Source: a virus. From it: a stretch of DNA of 20,990 bases. Of this stretch, positions 13,891-20,966 are shown in pieces. Numbering within the stretch: position 1 is the first letter of the stretch; each line of letters opens with the position of its first letter. A program made the translations under genes and the position numbers. The notes under the pieces are model-generated. The model was not told the DNA's origin. It did not search any database and saw only the letters and a program-made list of their open reading frames with translations. The DNA lies in the IMG/VR virus record IMGVR_UViG_3300043419_000894, positions 1 to 20,990 of that record; one strand, 5' to 3'.

Positions 13891-14619
13891 CTATAAACCA
13901 TGCACTTTTAAAAGCTCATACAGCTCTTTATATCGTTTCATAGCCAATCTAATATCTTTGGTTGATAGGTTGGTATAATTTCTCATGGTTTCTAATACAG
14001 AATTTTTATTGTATTTAGAACCACCATCCATTGATTCGAATGCTGTTTCCCAATTTTCTAAAATCTCAATTAAGGCAAACCCTACTTTTTTTTCATTATC
14101 GTTTAATTTCTTTTTGGGTGGTTGGTTTTCATCATTTAATTCTTCTTTGATACCATCGGATAACTTTTTAATAAAGTCGTCCATCATAAACCCATCATTA
14201 TCGATAACGTATGTTAAGTCAGCCCTTTCTTCGAGATTGCTTGACATGTCCTCATATGAAGCTGTTTGCTTCATATATTTTTCATCTTTGATTAATAACC
14301 CTAGAATATAATTCTTGGCTATTGTTCCAAAATACGAATAAGCTTTTTTGCCTCTCCCACTTTCAAATTTATGAACTTTGGTCATCAGAAAAGAAACGGT
14401 GTCACCATGAAGTTCTTCAAAAGTTTCACCCTTTCTATATAATTTGTATCTTCTGATTATAGATTCTATCATCTTGTCTAATGGGGCTTTTAGCCATTCA
14501 TTAAAGATTAAGTTTCTTTCTGCTTCACTTTCTGATTCTAGGAAATTAACAACTGCTTCTTCTTCATTTGGACCAAAGTACATATCATTCGTCCTTTTTC
14601 GTCCTCGTGTCGTAGCCAT
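13891..14619 (-). CDS. 55: Late RNA polymerase sigma factor, T4 gp55-like
   Basis: This divergent sigma factor is expected to direct host RNA polymerase to phage late promoters. The N-terminus has FGPNEEEAVVNFLE and FNEWLKAPLDKMIESII, typical of large T4-like phage sigma factors. The core is a sigma region 2-like block at about residues 55-110: YKLYRKGETFEELHGDTVSF, MTKVHKF, then KKAYSYFGTIAKNYILGLL, the part that contacts the -10 element. It is longer (242 aa) than T4 gp55 (185 aa), with a Lys/Asp/Glu-rich insert around 150-180. The C-terminal ~50 residues form a helical region (LSTKDIRLAMKRYKELYELL) that might be a remnant of sigma region 4. It sits four bases after the GT2 gene start-side neighbour and just upstream of a TATTTATA box. 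Confidence 0.82.
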   Translation of the reverse strand: MATTRGRKRTNDMYFGPNEEEAVVNFLESESEAERNLIFNEWLKAPLDKMIESIIRRYKLYRKGETFEELHGDTVSFLMTKVHKFESGRGKKAYSYFGTIAKNYILGLLIKDEKYMKQTASYEDMSSNLEERADLTYVIDNDGFMMDDFIKKLSDGIKEELNDENQPPKKKLNDNEKKVGFALIEILENWETAFESMDGGSKYNKNSVLETMRNYTNLSTKDIRLAMKRYKELYELLKVHGL

Positions 14620-14622
14620 TTA

Positions 14623-15417
14623 TTAGTTTTGAACTTCATAACTTATCTGTCTATCGTTTGGAAAATAGTACTCTTTTTTAGCTGTTGATAACCACCATCT
14701 AGCTTCAATCGGGTCAAGTGTTTCTTTGTAGTTTGAAAACAATGAACCTTCTCTTTGGTTGACGTGTTTATAACCAAATCTAGGGATAACCATTACTCTA
14801 ACATCTTTAAATGTCATACGTAATAAGAATTCGTAAATAAATGTTAATTTGATACTAGGTTTGAAACCTCCAAATTCATCATAAGTAGATTTCTTGATAA
14901 CCATACCATCGATATTAAAGTTTTGGTACGTCAATAATGCGTTGTTATCCAATACACCTAATTCATCTGAAAAACTATTAGCCCAAACAGCTTCGTTAGT
15001 AAATCCGATAAAGTTTCCAATTGAATCTACGTCAATAATAATTGGCATAAATAAATCAACATTAGTATGTTTGTTTTTGTATTCTACAACATTTTTAAAC
15101 CAAATTTTAGCGTATTCATCATCGAATTCTAAAATAGAGAACCATTCTGTTGTTGCTACGGAAACACCGTAATTAACTTGTGATGCGAAATCTGTTAAAC
15201 CATCGTTTTCTGCGATAACTACAGATTTTTTATAATCACCAAAATCAAATGCTTTGATGTATTTTTCCGTTTCACTACCTTTTGGTACAACGATAACTAA
15301 TTCGTCTGGTCTTACGGTTTGTTCTTTAACACTTTGAACAGCATTTGCGAACATTGGTTTTGTTACTTCGTTCAATTCATGAACTGGAAGGATTACTGAA
15401 ATATTTGTTTTTTCCAT
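14623..15417 (-). CDS. Family 2-type (GT-A) glycosyltransferase
   Basis: This is a nucleotide-sugar dependent glycosyltransferase of the GT2-like class. The N-terminus is the Rossmann-type ISVILPVHELNEVTKP. An acidic metal-binding motif sits in WFSILEFDDEY (Asp99-Asp100), followed by FNIDGMVIKKSTYDEFGG and the helical acceptor region FIYEFLLRM. There is no signal peptide or membrane helix, so it is cytoplasmic. At 264 residues it is about the length of a single catalytic domain. It is flanked by a GT-B glycosyltransferase (17 bases upstream) and the gp55-like sigma (four bases downstream), all in one apparent operon. Targets could be virion proteins or modified DNA bases; the sequence does not tell which. 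Confidence 0.82.
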   Translation of the reverse strand: MEKTNISVILPVHELNEVTKPMFANAVQSVKEQTVRPDELVIVVPKGSETEKYIKAFDFGDYKKSVVIAENDGLTDFASQVNYGVSVATTEWFSILEFDDEYAKIWFKNVVEYKNKHTNVDLFMPIIIDVDSIGNFIGFTNEAVWANSFSDELGVLDNNALLTYQNFNIDGMVIKKSTYDEFGGFKPSIKLTFIYEFLLRMTFKDVRVMVIPRFGYKHVNQREGSLFSNYKETLDPIEARWWLSTAKKEYYFPNDRQISYEVQN

Positions 15418-15433
15418 TTTTCTCTTTGTTTAA

Positions 15434-16582
15434 TTAAGCGTTAGATTTTTGTGTTTTAGCTTCTTCTAATTTAGCTAATGTGTTTTTAAGTTCTACAATT
15501 CTGTTTTCTGTTAAACTACCGTACACGTTAGTAACCGCTTCTAATTGTTTTTCAGTTGTATACAAACCTTGACTAGCTTTGATACCTTCTGTTAAATCAT
15601 TTGGTACTGCGTCCTCTAACCAAACTTTTAAATAAGTTGCGATTAATTCTGGGATGTTCATAGTTGTGTTGGTCCAAACCCCATTATTTTTAATAACCAT
15701 GTTTCCTTCTTCATCAGTTGTTTCCATCCATTCTGGGATAAGGTTTGGCATTTTACCGATTACGGTTGTGTTAGATTCAATAGCTTCCAATGGGAATGTA
15801 CCGAAACCAGATGTGTCGTCAATCCAAACAGCTAAACAAGCTTTACTTAATTCAGTTGCGAATTGCGGTCTAGATAAACCTCTCAATTCTTTGAAAGTAA
15901 TCCATTTGTAGATTGGGTATTGTAAGTAGAATGATTTTGCGATTTTAGCAGCGTCACCTTGGTTTCTAGTGTGGATAGCCACAACTGGGATTTTAGGTTT
16001 GTCACTGTCTTTGAAATAGCTAGGAATAGCTACTGGCACAATGTGTGTGTTGATTGATGGGAAAAGAGTTTTCAAGTAGTTAGCTTGTTTCTCACTTGTG
16101 GTGATTACATCATTAAATCCGTAATCTGTATTCCATCTTTTACCAATTGGTAATAATTCTAATAAGTAATCATAGCTTTGAGATAAAACCACTTTTTTAC
16201 ATGGGAAAGCTTTTACTTGGTCCATGATGTTAGAGAAAATCTCTGGGATGATAATAAAGTCAGCTGGACTGATATTAAGTTGTTGTCCTTCGATAGACAC
16301 GTGCGGTAATGCAGCGTATTCTTCACCTAACCAATCAGCAATTCCGTTTCCGTTTTCATCACCTTTAAGTCTATAATCGTTTTTTTCATGAAGGATAGCA
16401 GCGTTGTATCCTAATTCGTTAAGCATTTTTACGTGTTCGTAAATGTTAGCGATACCAGCGGTTGGGTTACCTTTGGTGTCTAAAGTAAAAAAGTATAAAG
16501 TAAAAGCTTTTTTCTCTAGGTTTTCAATAACACCTGTAACTTGGGTAATTTGTTCTGCAATTTGTTTTTCTTGTTCTTCCAT
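15434..16582 (-). CDS. GT-B (GT4-like) glycosyltransferase
   Basis: The 382-residue protein has the two-domain GT-B layout. The N-terminal half has GNPTAGIANIYEHVKMLNEL followed by GYNAAILHE, the usual start of GT4 proteins (a Gly loop, then a helix and a strand). The C-terminal half contains the donor-binding block DDTSGFGTFPLEAIESN (Glu266, Glu269) with VIGKMPNLIPEW after it. A short Gln/Glu-rich coil (residues 1-25) precedes the catalytic fold and a Lys/Glu-rich helix ends it, possibly for partner contact. It is cytoplasmic by sequence. It lies in the same run as a GT2-like enzyme and sigma factor. Donor and acceptor are unknown. Confidence 0.78.
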   Translation of the reverse strand: MEEQEKQIAEQITQVTGVIENLEKKAFTLYFFTLDTKGNPTAGIANIYEHVKMLNELGYNAAILHEKNDYRLKGDENGNGIADWLGEEYAALPHVSIEGQQLNISPADFIIIPEIFSNIMDQVKAFPCKKVVLSQSYDYLLELLPIGKRWNTDYGFNDVITTSEKQANYLKTLFPSINTHIVPVAIPSYFKDSDKPKIPVVAIHTRNQGDAAKIAKSFYLQYPIYKWITFKELRGLSRPQFATELSKACLAVWIDDTSGFGTFPLEAIESNTTVIGKMPNLIPEWMETTDEEGNMVIKNNGVWTNTTMNIPELIATYLKVWLEDAVPNDLTEGIKASQGLYTTEKQLEAVTNVYGSLTENRIVELKNTLAKLEEAKTQKSNA

Positions 16583-16609
16583 TTTTGTTTTGTTTGTCGG
16601 ATTATTATT

Positions 16610-16966
16610 TTATATTTCTTTTAGAATACCATATTCCATTAAGGTATTGAATGCTATTCTATATGATAAAGGTCTTTTTTCTAAGGCTCTATCTGGACCT
16701 AATGCATCATCGTCATCTTCATTAACATCGTCTAATAGTACGTCTATTAATGTTCTAATCAACTCATATTTTGTTGAGTCAATGTCAGCCCCTCGTTCTC
16801 GTTTTGTTTCTAATAATTCAGTGCTAATAACTTTACCTTTTTCATCGGTAGTGGTTTTAGTCACACTATCAACAACCATTTCTTTAGGGTCGTAATTATT
16901 TAATTTAATTGTGTTACCATATGCCTCTAGGTCGATATGGTAGATAGTACCTCCAAATTCAATCAT
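16610..16966 (-). CDS. Unknown acidic protein (118 aa)
   Basis: The ATG is three bases after the preceding stop, so it is co-translated with the HAD-like gene. The start MIEFGGTIYHIDLEAYG looks like a beta strand pair. The middle is charged (TTTDEKGKVISTELLETKRE). A helix with a run of Asp (LLDDVNEDDDDALG) follows, ending with a helical SYRIAFNTLMEYGILKEI. No metal site, signal peptide or catalytic motif is recognised. Its operon contains PhoH, a HAD-like protein and glycosyltransferases. I do not recognise the family and assign no role. Confidence 0.6.
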   Translation of the reverse strand: MIEFGGTIYHIDLEAYGNTIKLNNYDPKEMVVDSVTKTTTDEKGKVISTELLETKRERGADIDSTKYELIRTLIDVLLDDVNEDDDDALGPDRALEKRPLSYRIAFNTLMEYGILKEI

Positions 16967-16969
16967 AGT

Positions 16970-17572
16970 TTAAAGTTCTTCGTAAGTTGTTATTGTTGTG
17001 TTTAAAATCCTATTTCTAAGTTCTTCATCTTTAATAAAATCTAAGATTGATTCTATTTCATAGTCAGCTACAACGTCTTTGTTGTAAGACGCTTTAACCT
17101 TTACACTAATTTTACCAGAAGGTTTAGATTCTAGTGCGATAGGGTTGGCTGTAACTAATACGTCAACATCACCCCATTCTTCAGAGTTTTGTTTAACAAA
17201 TCTAACTCTGTCGATTCGGCAACTGGTTTTTGATAGGAAAAAATAAGTGGATGGAATACTTTTGTCGATTTCACGGCTAACAAGTTCTACTTGATGTTCA
17301 CCGTCATCTTTCATATCCATAATAAAGTTATTGAATTGGTTCATTAAACCATCAGACATCTGGTCGGCATGACCGAAAATTTCTAGAGGGGCTTCTAAAT
17401 ATAGAAACGAGTTAAGTTTGTTGATGTCCTCAAACTTAAAAAATTCGATTAAATTGAAGTTGGTGACATCATCTTCTTTGATATCTGTCTCTGCGATATA
17501 TTTATCGTAGGTGTAGGCCAACTGTCCAATAAAATCTCTTAAAACCTCATTAATGCTTATTCCTATTTTCAT
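16970..17572 (-). CDS. HAD-like protein with degenerate catalytic motif (5'-nucleotidase-type fold)
   Basis: The start MKIGISINEVLRDFIGQL has the shape of the deoxyribonucleotidase-type HAD motif I (KxGxDxDEVL). The two essential Asp positions are replaced by Ser6 and Asn8, so phosphatase activity is unlikely. A cap-like helical middle follows. Then come YFFLSKTSCRIDRVRFV (motif II-like region with Ser) and WGDVDVLVTANPIALESKP, the usual late strand and loop where HAD proteins carry motif IV acidic residues. Total length (200 aa) fits a nucleotidase-type HAD. It is the first gene after PhoH, 49 bases on, and just ahead of the 118-aa gene. A binding, scaffolding or regulatory role is more likely than catalysis. 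Confidence in the fold is moderate. Confidence 0.55.
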   Translation of the reverse strand: MKIGISINEVLRDFIGQLAYTYDKYIAETDIKEDDVTNFNLIEFFKFEDINKLNSFLYLEAPLEIFGHADQMSDGLMNQFNNFIMDMKDDGEHQVELVSREIDKSIPSTYFFLSKTSCRIDRVRFVKQNSEEWGDVDVLVTANPIALESKPSGKISVKVKASYNKDVVADYEIESILDFIKDEELRNRILNTTITTYEEL

Positions 17573-17621
17573 GTTACCAATCTAACGGTAAAAATCAAAT
17601 AAGTAAAGCAAAAAAATTAAT

Positions 17622-18482
17622 TTACCTAAATAAATCTAAAAATTTTTTAAAAAATGATTTTCTTTTTTCTTTTTTTGTTATAATAACTTTAGGTTCTGAT
17701 TTCTTTTTATAATCCTTGTGTTCAAATATTTGTATAAAATATTTTGTAAGTCTGTGTCTAACAACTTCGTCCTCGGTAAATTCGACAATGTTTACACCTT
17801 CTTCTGGGTGTAGCTTGGCCATTCTTGTTAACTCAAATAAACAACTAGTTTCTGGGTTTTTTAAATCCACTTGGTTACTATCACCTAACGCAATTACTTT
17901 TGTGTTTTCTGAGAATCTGGTAAGAAGTGTTTTTCCGTTGTTATCGGTAACGTTTTGAAACTCATCAAAAAGGATGATACAGTTTGATAAAGACCTACCA
18001 CGAATGGAACCAAATACTTCCATTTTAATATAACCAGCTTCTAATAATCTATTAGTTAGTTCTTCACCTATAAGTTTGTAGAAAGCGTCAAAGAATGACA
18101 TCATAATAAATTTTAATTTATCTTTTTCATCACCTGGTAATGTACCTAAATCTTCGTCTTTAAGTTGTACGATTGATTTAACTAATTTTATTTCGTGGTA
18201 TTTGTCTGGATTGTTTTTTAATAGCAGTAATGCTTCGGCAACACTAAGAAGTGTTTTACCAGTTCCAGCTGGGCCTGTACATATTGTTACGTCACCAGCC
18301 TTGATTGAGTGGGTGAGTTTTTTTTGTACTTCGTTCTTATGTTTAATATCAATTTTGATTTGCGATAACAAATCAAATATAACTTTTTGCTGTGGTACAG
18401 CTGGGTTAGTTTCTGTTTTTTTTGCTCTACTTCTTGTTGTAGTTGTAGGTGTTTTTGGTGTAGTCGAAACTTTTCTAGGCAT
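17622..18482 (-). CDS. phoH: PhoH-like ATPase
   Basis: This is a P-loop ATPase of the PhoH family, common in phages with unsettled function (suggested links to RNA metabolism). Walker A is CTGPAGTGKTLLS (Lys76). The PhoH-specific ELVKSIV-like loop is KLVKSIVQLKDEDLGTLPGD. Walker B is NCIILFDEFQNVT (Asp173, Glu174), and the sensor strand is KVIALGDSNQVDL. The N-terminal ~28 residues form a Thr/Pro/Lys-rich, disordered tail, and the C-terminus is very Lys-rich. At 286 residues it is of ordinary single-domain length. A TATTTATA box lies 15 bases before the ATG, so it may head a long operon running to the sigma factor. Confidence 0.9.
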   Translation of the reverse strand: MPRKVSTTPKTPTTTTRSRAKKTETNPAVPQQKVIFDLLSQIKIDIKHKNEVQKKLTHSIKAGDVTICTGPAGTGKTLLSVAEALLLLKNNPDKYHEIKLVKSIVQLKDEDLGTLPGDEKDKLKFIMMSFFDAFYKLIGEELTNRLLEAGYIKMEVFGSIRGRSLSNCIILFDEFQNVTDNNGKTLLTRFSENTKVIALGDSNQVDLKNPETSCLFELTRMAKLHPEEGVNIVEFTEDEVVRHRLTKYFIQIFEHKDYKKKSEPKVIITKKEKRKSFFKKFLDLFR

Positions 18483-18497
18483 AAGCTTTGTTTTTAT

Positions 18498-18505
18498 TAT
18501 AAATA
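18498..18505 (-). promoter_or_regulatory. Candidate phage late promoter box TATTTATA (PhoH operon)
   Basis: This is an exact box on the sense strand, 15 bases before the PhoH ATG. It starts two bases after the 3' arm of the hairpin at 18508-18535, so termination of the sugar cassette and new initiation are adjacent. Confidence 0.5.
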
Positions 18506-18507
18506 TA

Positions 18508-18535
18508 AATGTCCTAGCGAAAACACTAGGACATT
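18508..18535. terminator. Hairpin between sugar cassette and PhoH operon
   Basis: A perfect ten-base-pair stem (AATGTCCTAG with CTAGGACATT) has an eight-base loop, 14 bases after the GDP-mannose dehydratase stop. The - strand side is followed by TATATTTATAA, not a clean T-run, so termination may be partial. On the + strand TTTT continues from the stem. Confidence 0.55.
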
Positions 18536-18548
18536 TTAATAATTATAT

Positions 18549-19523
18549 TTATTTTTTTAATTTGGTCATCCAACCATCAATCATATCATCCATTAAGGTT
18601 TCAAATGTGTATTCTGGTTTCCACCCTAGTGTTTCTCTGATTTTAGTCGAATCGCCTTTCAAATATTTCAATTCTTCAGCTCTAAGAAACTTGCCGTCTT
18701 GTGAAACATATTGTGTGTAATCCATGTCTAATTTTTTGAAAACATATTCGACCATTTCTCTAACCGAGTGCGTTGTCATTGTTGATACAACGAAATCGTC
18801 TGGTGTGTCGTGGTTGATAATCAAGTGCATAGCCTTAACATAGTCTTTTGAATGACCCCAATCTCTATAAGAATCCATATTCCCTAAAACTAATTTATCT
18901 GTTAACCCTAATTTGATTTCAACAGCTGTTTTTACAACTTTGTTGGTTACAAAGTTAGATGCTCTTCTAGGTGATTCGTGATTAAAAAGAATACCATTAC
19001 ATGTGTGTAATTTATAGGCGTTTCTATAGTTTCTAACAATGTTATACCCAAACACTTTAGAGCAACCGTAAGGACTTACTGGGTTCATTTGTGTTGTTTC
19101 TCTTTGGAAACAATCAGCGTCTACTGAATTACCAAACATCTCAGAAGAACTTGCTTGGTAAAATCTAGCTGTTGGACATGAGCGTCTATAGGCTTCTAAG
19201 ATATTTAAGATACCGATTGCATTTGTTTGCACTGTAAACTGTGGGATATCGAAACTAATTCTAACATGGCTTTGTGCTGCAAGATTGTAGATTTCATCTG
19301 GTTGAATTTCATCTAATAATTTTTCTAAACCACCTTGGTCTAATAAATCACCGTAATGAATATTAACTTTGTTTCTTACCTCATCCGAAAATCTACTTTG
19401 TTGTGACTCAACACTAGAGTTTCTTCTTATAATTCCATGGACCTCGTAACCTAATTCTAATAGGTATTCTGCTAAATATGAACCATCTTGTCCGTTGATT
19501 CCTGTGATAAACGCTTTTTTCAT
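18549..19523 (-). CDS. gmd: GDP-mannose 4,6-dehydratase
   Basis: This enzyme converts GDP-D-mannose to GDP-4-keto-6-deoxy-D-mannose, the branch point for GDP-fucose, GDP-rhamnose, GDP-colitose and GDP-perosamine. It is a short-chain dehydratase. NADP binding is by TGINGQDGSYLAEYLLELGY (residues 7-26) followed by RRNSS. The catalytic site has SSSEMFG (Ser126/127, Glu128) and SPYGCSKVFGYN (Tyr152, Lys156). The diagnostic NHESPRR block is at 181-187 and LGNMDSYRDWGHSKDYVKAM near 213-232. At 324 residues it is a little shorter than cellular enzymes (about 340-375) but all key blocks are present. It is last in the cassette GT10 / aminotransferase / gmd, and its product is the expected substrate of the neighbouring aminotransferase. 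Confidence 0.95.
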   Translation of the reverse strand: MKKAFITGINGQDGSYLAEYLLELGYEVHGIIRRNSSVESQQSRFSDEVRNKVNIHYGDLLDQGGLEKLLDEIQPDEIYNLAAQSHVRISFDIPQFTVQTNAIGILNILEAYRRSCPTARFYQASSSEMFGNSVDADCFQRETTQMNPVSPYGCSKVFGYNIVRNYRNAYKLHTCNGILFNHESPRRASNFVTNKVVKTAVEIKLGLTDKLVLGNMDSYRDWGHSKDYVKAMHLIINHDTPDDFVVSTMTTHSVREMVEYVFKKLDMDYTQYVSQDGKFLRAEELKYLKGDSTKIRETLGWKPEYTFETLMDDMIDGWMTKLKK

Positions 19524-19534
19524 TTTTCTCTTTT

Positions 19535-20137
19535 TTATTTTGTATTAAAAATTTCCATTTTTGTTAAATCTGGCCAATCGGTAACTAACCATTTTTTAGG
19601 TGTAGTATCAATTGCTTGTTTTATTTTTTCTAAACCTAATTTTGCAGTTTCTGGTGTCATATAGTAGTGAAAACCAATCGTGTCGATGTTTTGTTCTCTC
19701 CACGGTATATTAGGTAACCTACCATCATAAGACATTTTTTTCAATGTGATAAAATCCTCTTCATTGTCTAATAAAATAACACCACCTCTACCTAATGAAA
19801 GGTGTTTTTGATATTGAAAACTAAGACACATGAATGTGTTTGGGATGTAACTATCTTTCCTCCAAAGAACAGCAGCATCTATTATTCTTTTATCACCATA
19901 GTTAAGTGTATAATAATCCTCCCATTCTTCATCTCTCCATTCTCTTTCTAAACCCATTTTTTCAGCTAAAAATGGTACTGACAAATAAGTTCTTTTTGGT
20001 ACGCTTATTTTCGTTTCTTTAGTGTACCTTAAACACAATTCAATACCATGTGTACAACTATCTACTGCTACAGCATAAGGTGAACCAAAAAATTCAGCTA
20101 TTGCTTGTTCAAATTCACTAATAATTTCAAATGCCAT
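19535..20137 (-). CDS. Half-size DegT/DnrJ-type sugar aminotransferase (perosamine synthase-like)
   Basis: This is a PLP enzyme of the DegT/DnrJ/EryC1/StrS class, which aminates keto-sugars. The hallmarks are present in order. VAVDSCTHGIELCL (residues 23-36) is the phosphate-cup region. RIIDAAVLW (Asp87) is the PLP ring partner. SFQYQKHLSLGRGGVILLDN holds the Schiff-base lysine Lys111. The protein is only 200 residues against about 360-400 for the family. The large C-terminal domain is missing and the cofactor domain is compacted, yet there is no frameshift and the frame is clean. Since gmd is next, GDP-4-keto-6-deoxymannose is the likely substrate, giving GDP-perosamine; a 3-dehydratase (ColD-like) reaction is another option. 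It may need a partner or be a degenerate binding protein. Confidence 0.75.
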   Translation of the reverse strand: MAFEIISEFEQAIAEFFGSPYAVAVDSCTHGIELCLRYTKETKISVPKRTYLSVPFLAEKMGLEREWRDEEWEDYYTLNYGDKRIIDAAVLWRKDSYIPNTFMCLSFQYQKHLSLGRGGVILLDNEEDFITLKKMSYDGRLPNIPWREQNIDTIGFHYYMTPETAKLGLEKIKQAIDTTPKKWLVTDWPDLTKMEIFNTK

Positions 20138-20142
20138 ATTTT

Positions 20143-20161
20143 TTTATTTATTTATTTATTT
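20143..20161. repeat. TTTA tetranucleotide run at the stop of the GT10 gene
   Basis: Four to five tandem TTTA units (AAAT on the coding strand) cover the stop codon of the GT10-type gene and the leader of the aminotransferase. Slippage would alter only the last few residues or the leader length. Confidence 0.6.
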
Positions 20162-20966
20162 CGTTATTAACCTCAATAAAGTTTTTATAAATGTAATCTT
20201 CTGCAACCAATAAATCAATAGCTAATTGTAGATTTTTTTCAATTGATTTTATTTTTGATTCGTATAGCTCAAATGATAAATCTTCAATTTTAAAATTATC
20301 ATCTAATGTTATAATACCATTTGTATCAAAATAATCACCAATGTTTGAGATTCCGTAGTAAATTGGTATTGTACCAGTCATAAAACAATCAGTAATCTTT
20401 TCGGTAAACATGTTAGGGTATGTAGCATTTTCCATCACAATTGAAAAACAGTAATCTTTTAACCCGTCTTCTTTATTTGGTATTTGTCTATAACCCCTAC
20501 CAAAATGGTCGCATTTACTCGAAAATTTTTGAATCATTTGTTGCCTATAAATGTGCTCTGAACACATTGTTTTGTTTGATGCAATCATTGATACCAATTT
20601 ATTTTTTGGGTACATCTCACCATGTGCAAAATAAGATTTAGCACTACATTGGGTAATCTGAAATATATCTGATAGTTTTGCTAACTCGACATCATGTGTA
20701 AAAACTTTGATGAATTTGTTTTTCAATACATCAATGTTGTTTGCACACCATGTATATAGGTGTGGTATAATAGTTTTCGATTCACATAACCAACCGTAAT
20801 TTTTAGTTTCTAGTTTCATTGGAAATTGCAACCCGTTGTCGATGTATATCGAAATGGGTGCTAAACCACTACCTTTAACCCATTCTACGAATTTTGGTTC
20901 CATGTCATTTGTTGATACGCTGTGTTGGAATCCACCACCAATCATATTTATTTTTGCTCTAGCCAT
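20148..20966 (-). CDS. GT10-type (fucosyltransferase-like) glycosyltransferase
   Basis: This enzyme transfers a sugar from a GDP-sugar to an acceptor glycan. The C-terminal donor-binding signature of GT10 is clear: CFSIVMENA (residues 173-181), then MFTEKITDCFMTGTIPIYYG (186-205), matching the FSIxFENS...TEKxxDAFxxGxxPIYxG pattern. KNKLVSMIASNK (121-132), another block seen in phage and giant-virus GT10 proteins, lies upstream. It is cytoplasmic with no membrane segment, and 272 residues is near a minimal catalytic unit. The neighbouring gmd and aminotransferase supply GDP-linked 6-deoxy sugars, so the donor may be GDP-perosamine, GDP-fucose or a relative. The ATG at 20966 is 24 bases from the window edge, so any upstream partner gene is not visible. 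Confidence 0.85.
   Translation of the reverse strand: MARAKINMIGGGFQHSVSTNDMEPKFVEWVKGSGLAPISIYIDNGLQFPMKLETKNYGWLCESKTIIPHLYTWCANNIDVLKNKFIKVFTHDVELAKLSDIFQITQCSAKSYFAHGEMYPKNKLVSMIASNKTMCSEHIYRQQMIQKFSSKCDHFGRGYRQIPNKEDGLKDYCFSIVMENATYPNMFTEKITDCFMTGTIPIYYGISNIGDYFDTNGIITLDDNFKIEDLSFELYESKIKSIEKNLQLAIDLLVAEDYIYKNFIEVNNEINK

Noticed and set aside
16443-16895. 150-codon open frame on the + strand across the GT-B and 118-aa genes
   Set aside because: Antisense shadow with Ser/Val/Ile-rich low-information composition.
18202-18720. 172-codon open frame on the + strand across PhoH and gmd
   Set aside because: It runs through two strong genes and the hairpin and promoter between them; it is an antisense shadow.
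20143-20161. TTTA repeats considered as a phase-variation switch
   Set aside because: They overlap the end of the gene and the leader only, so slippage would not switch a gene on or off.
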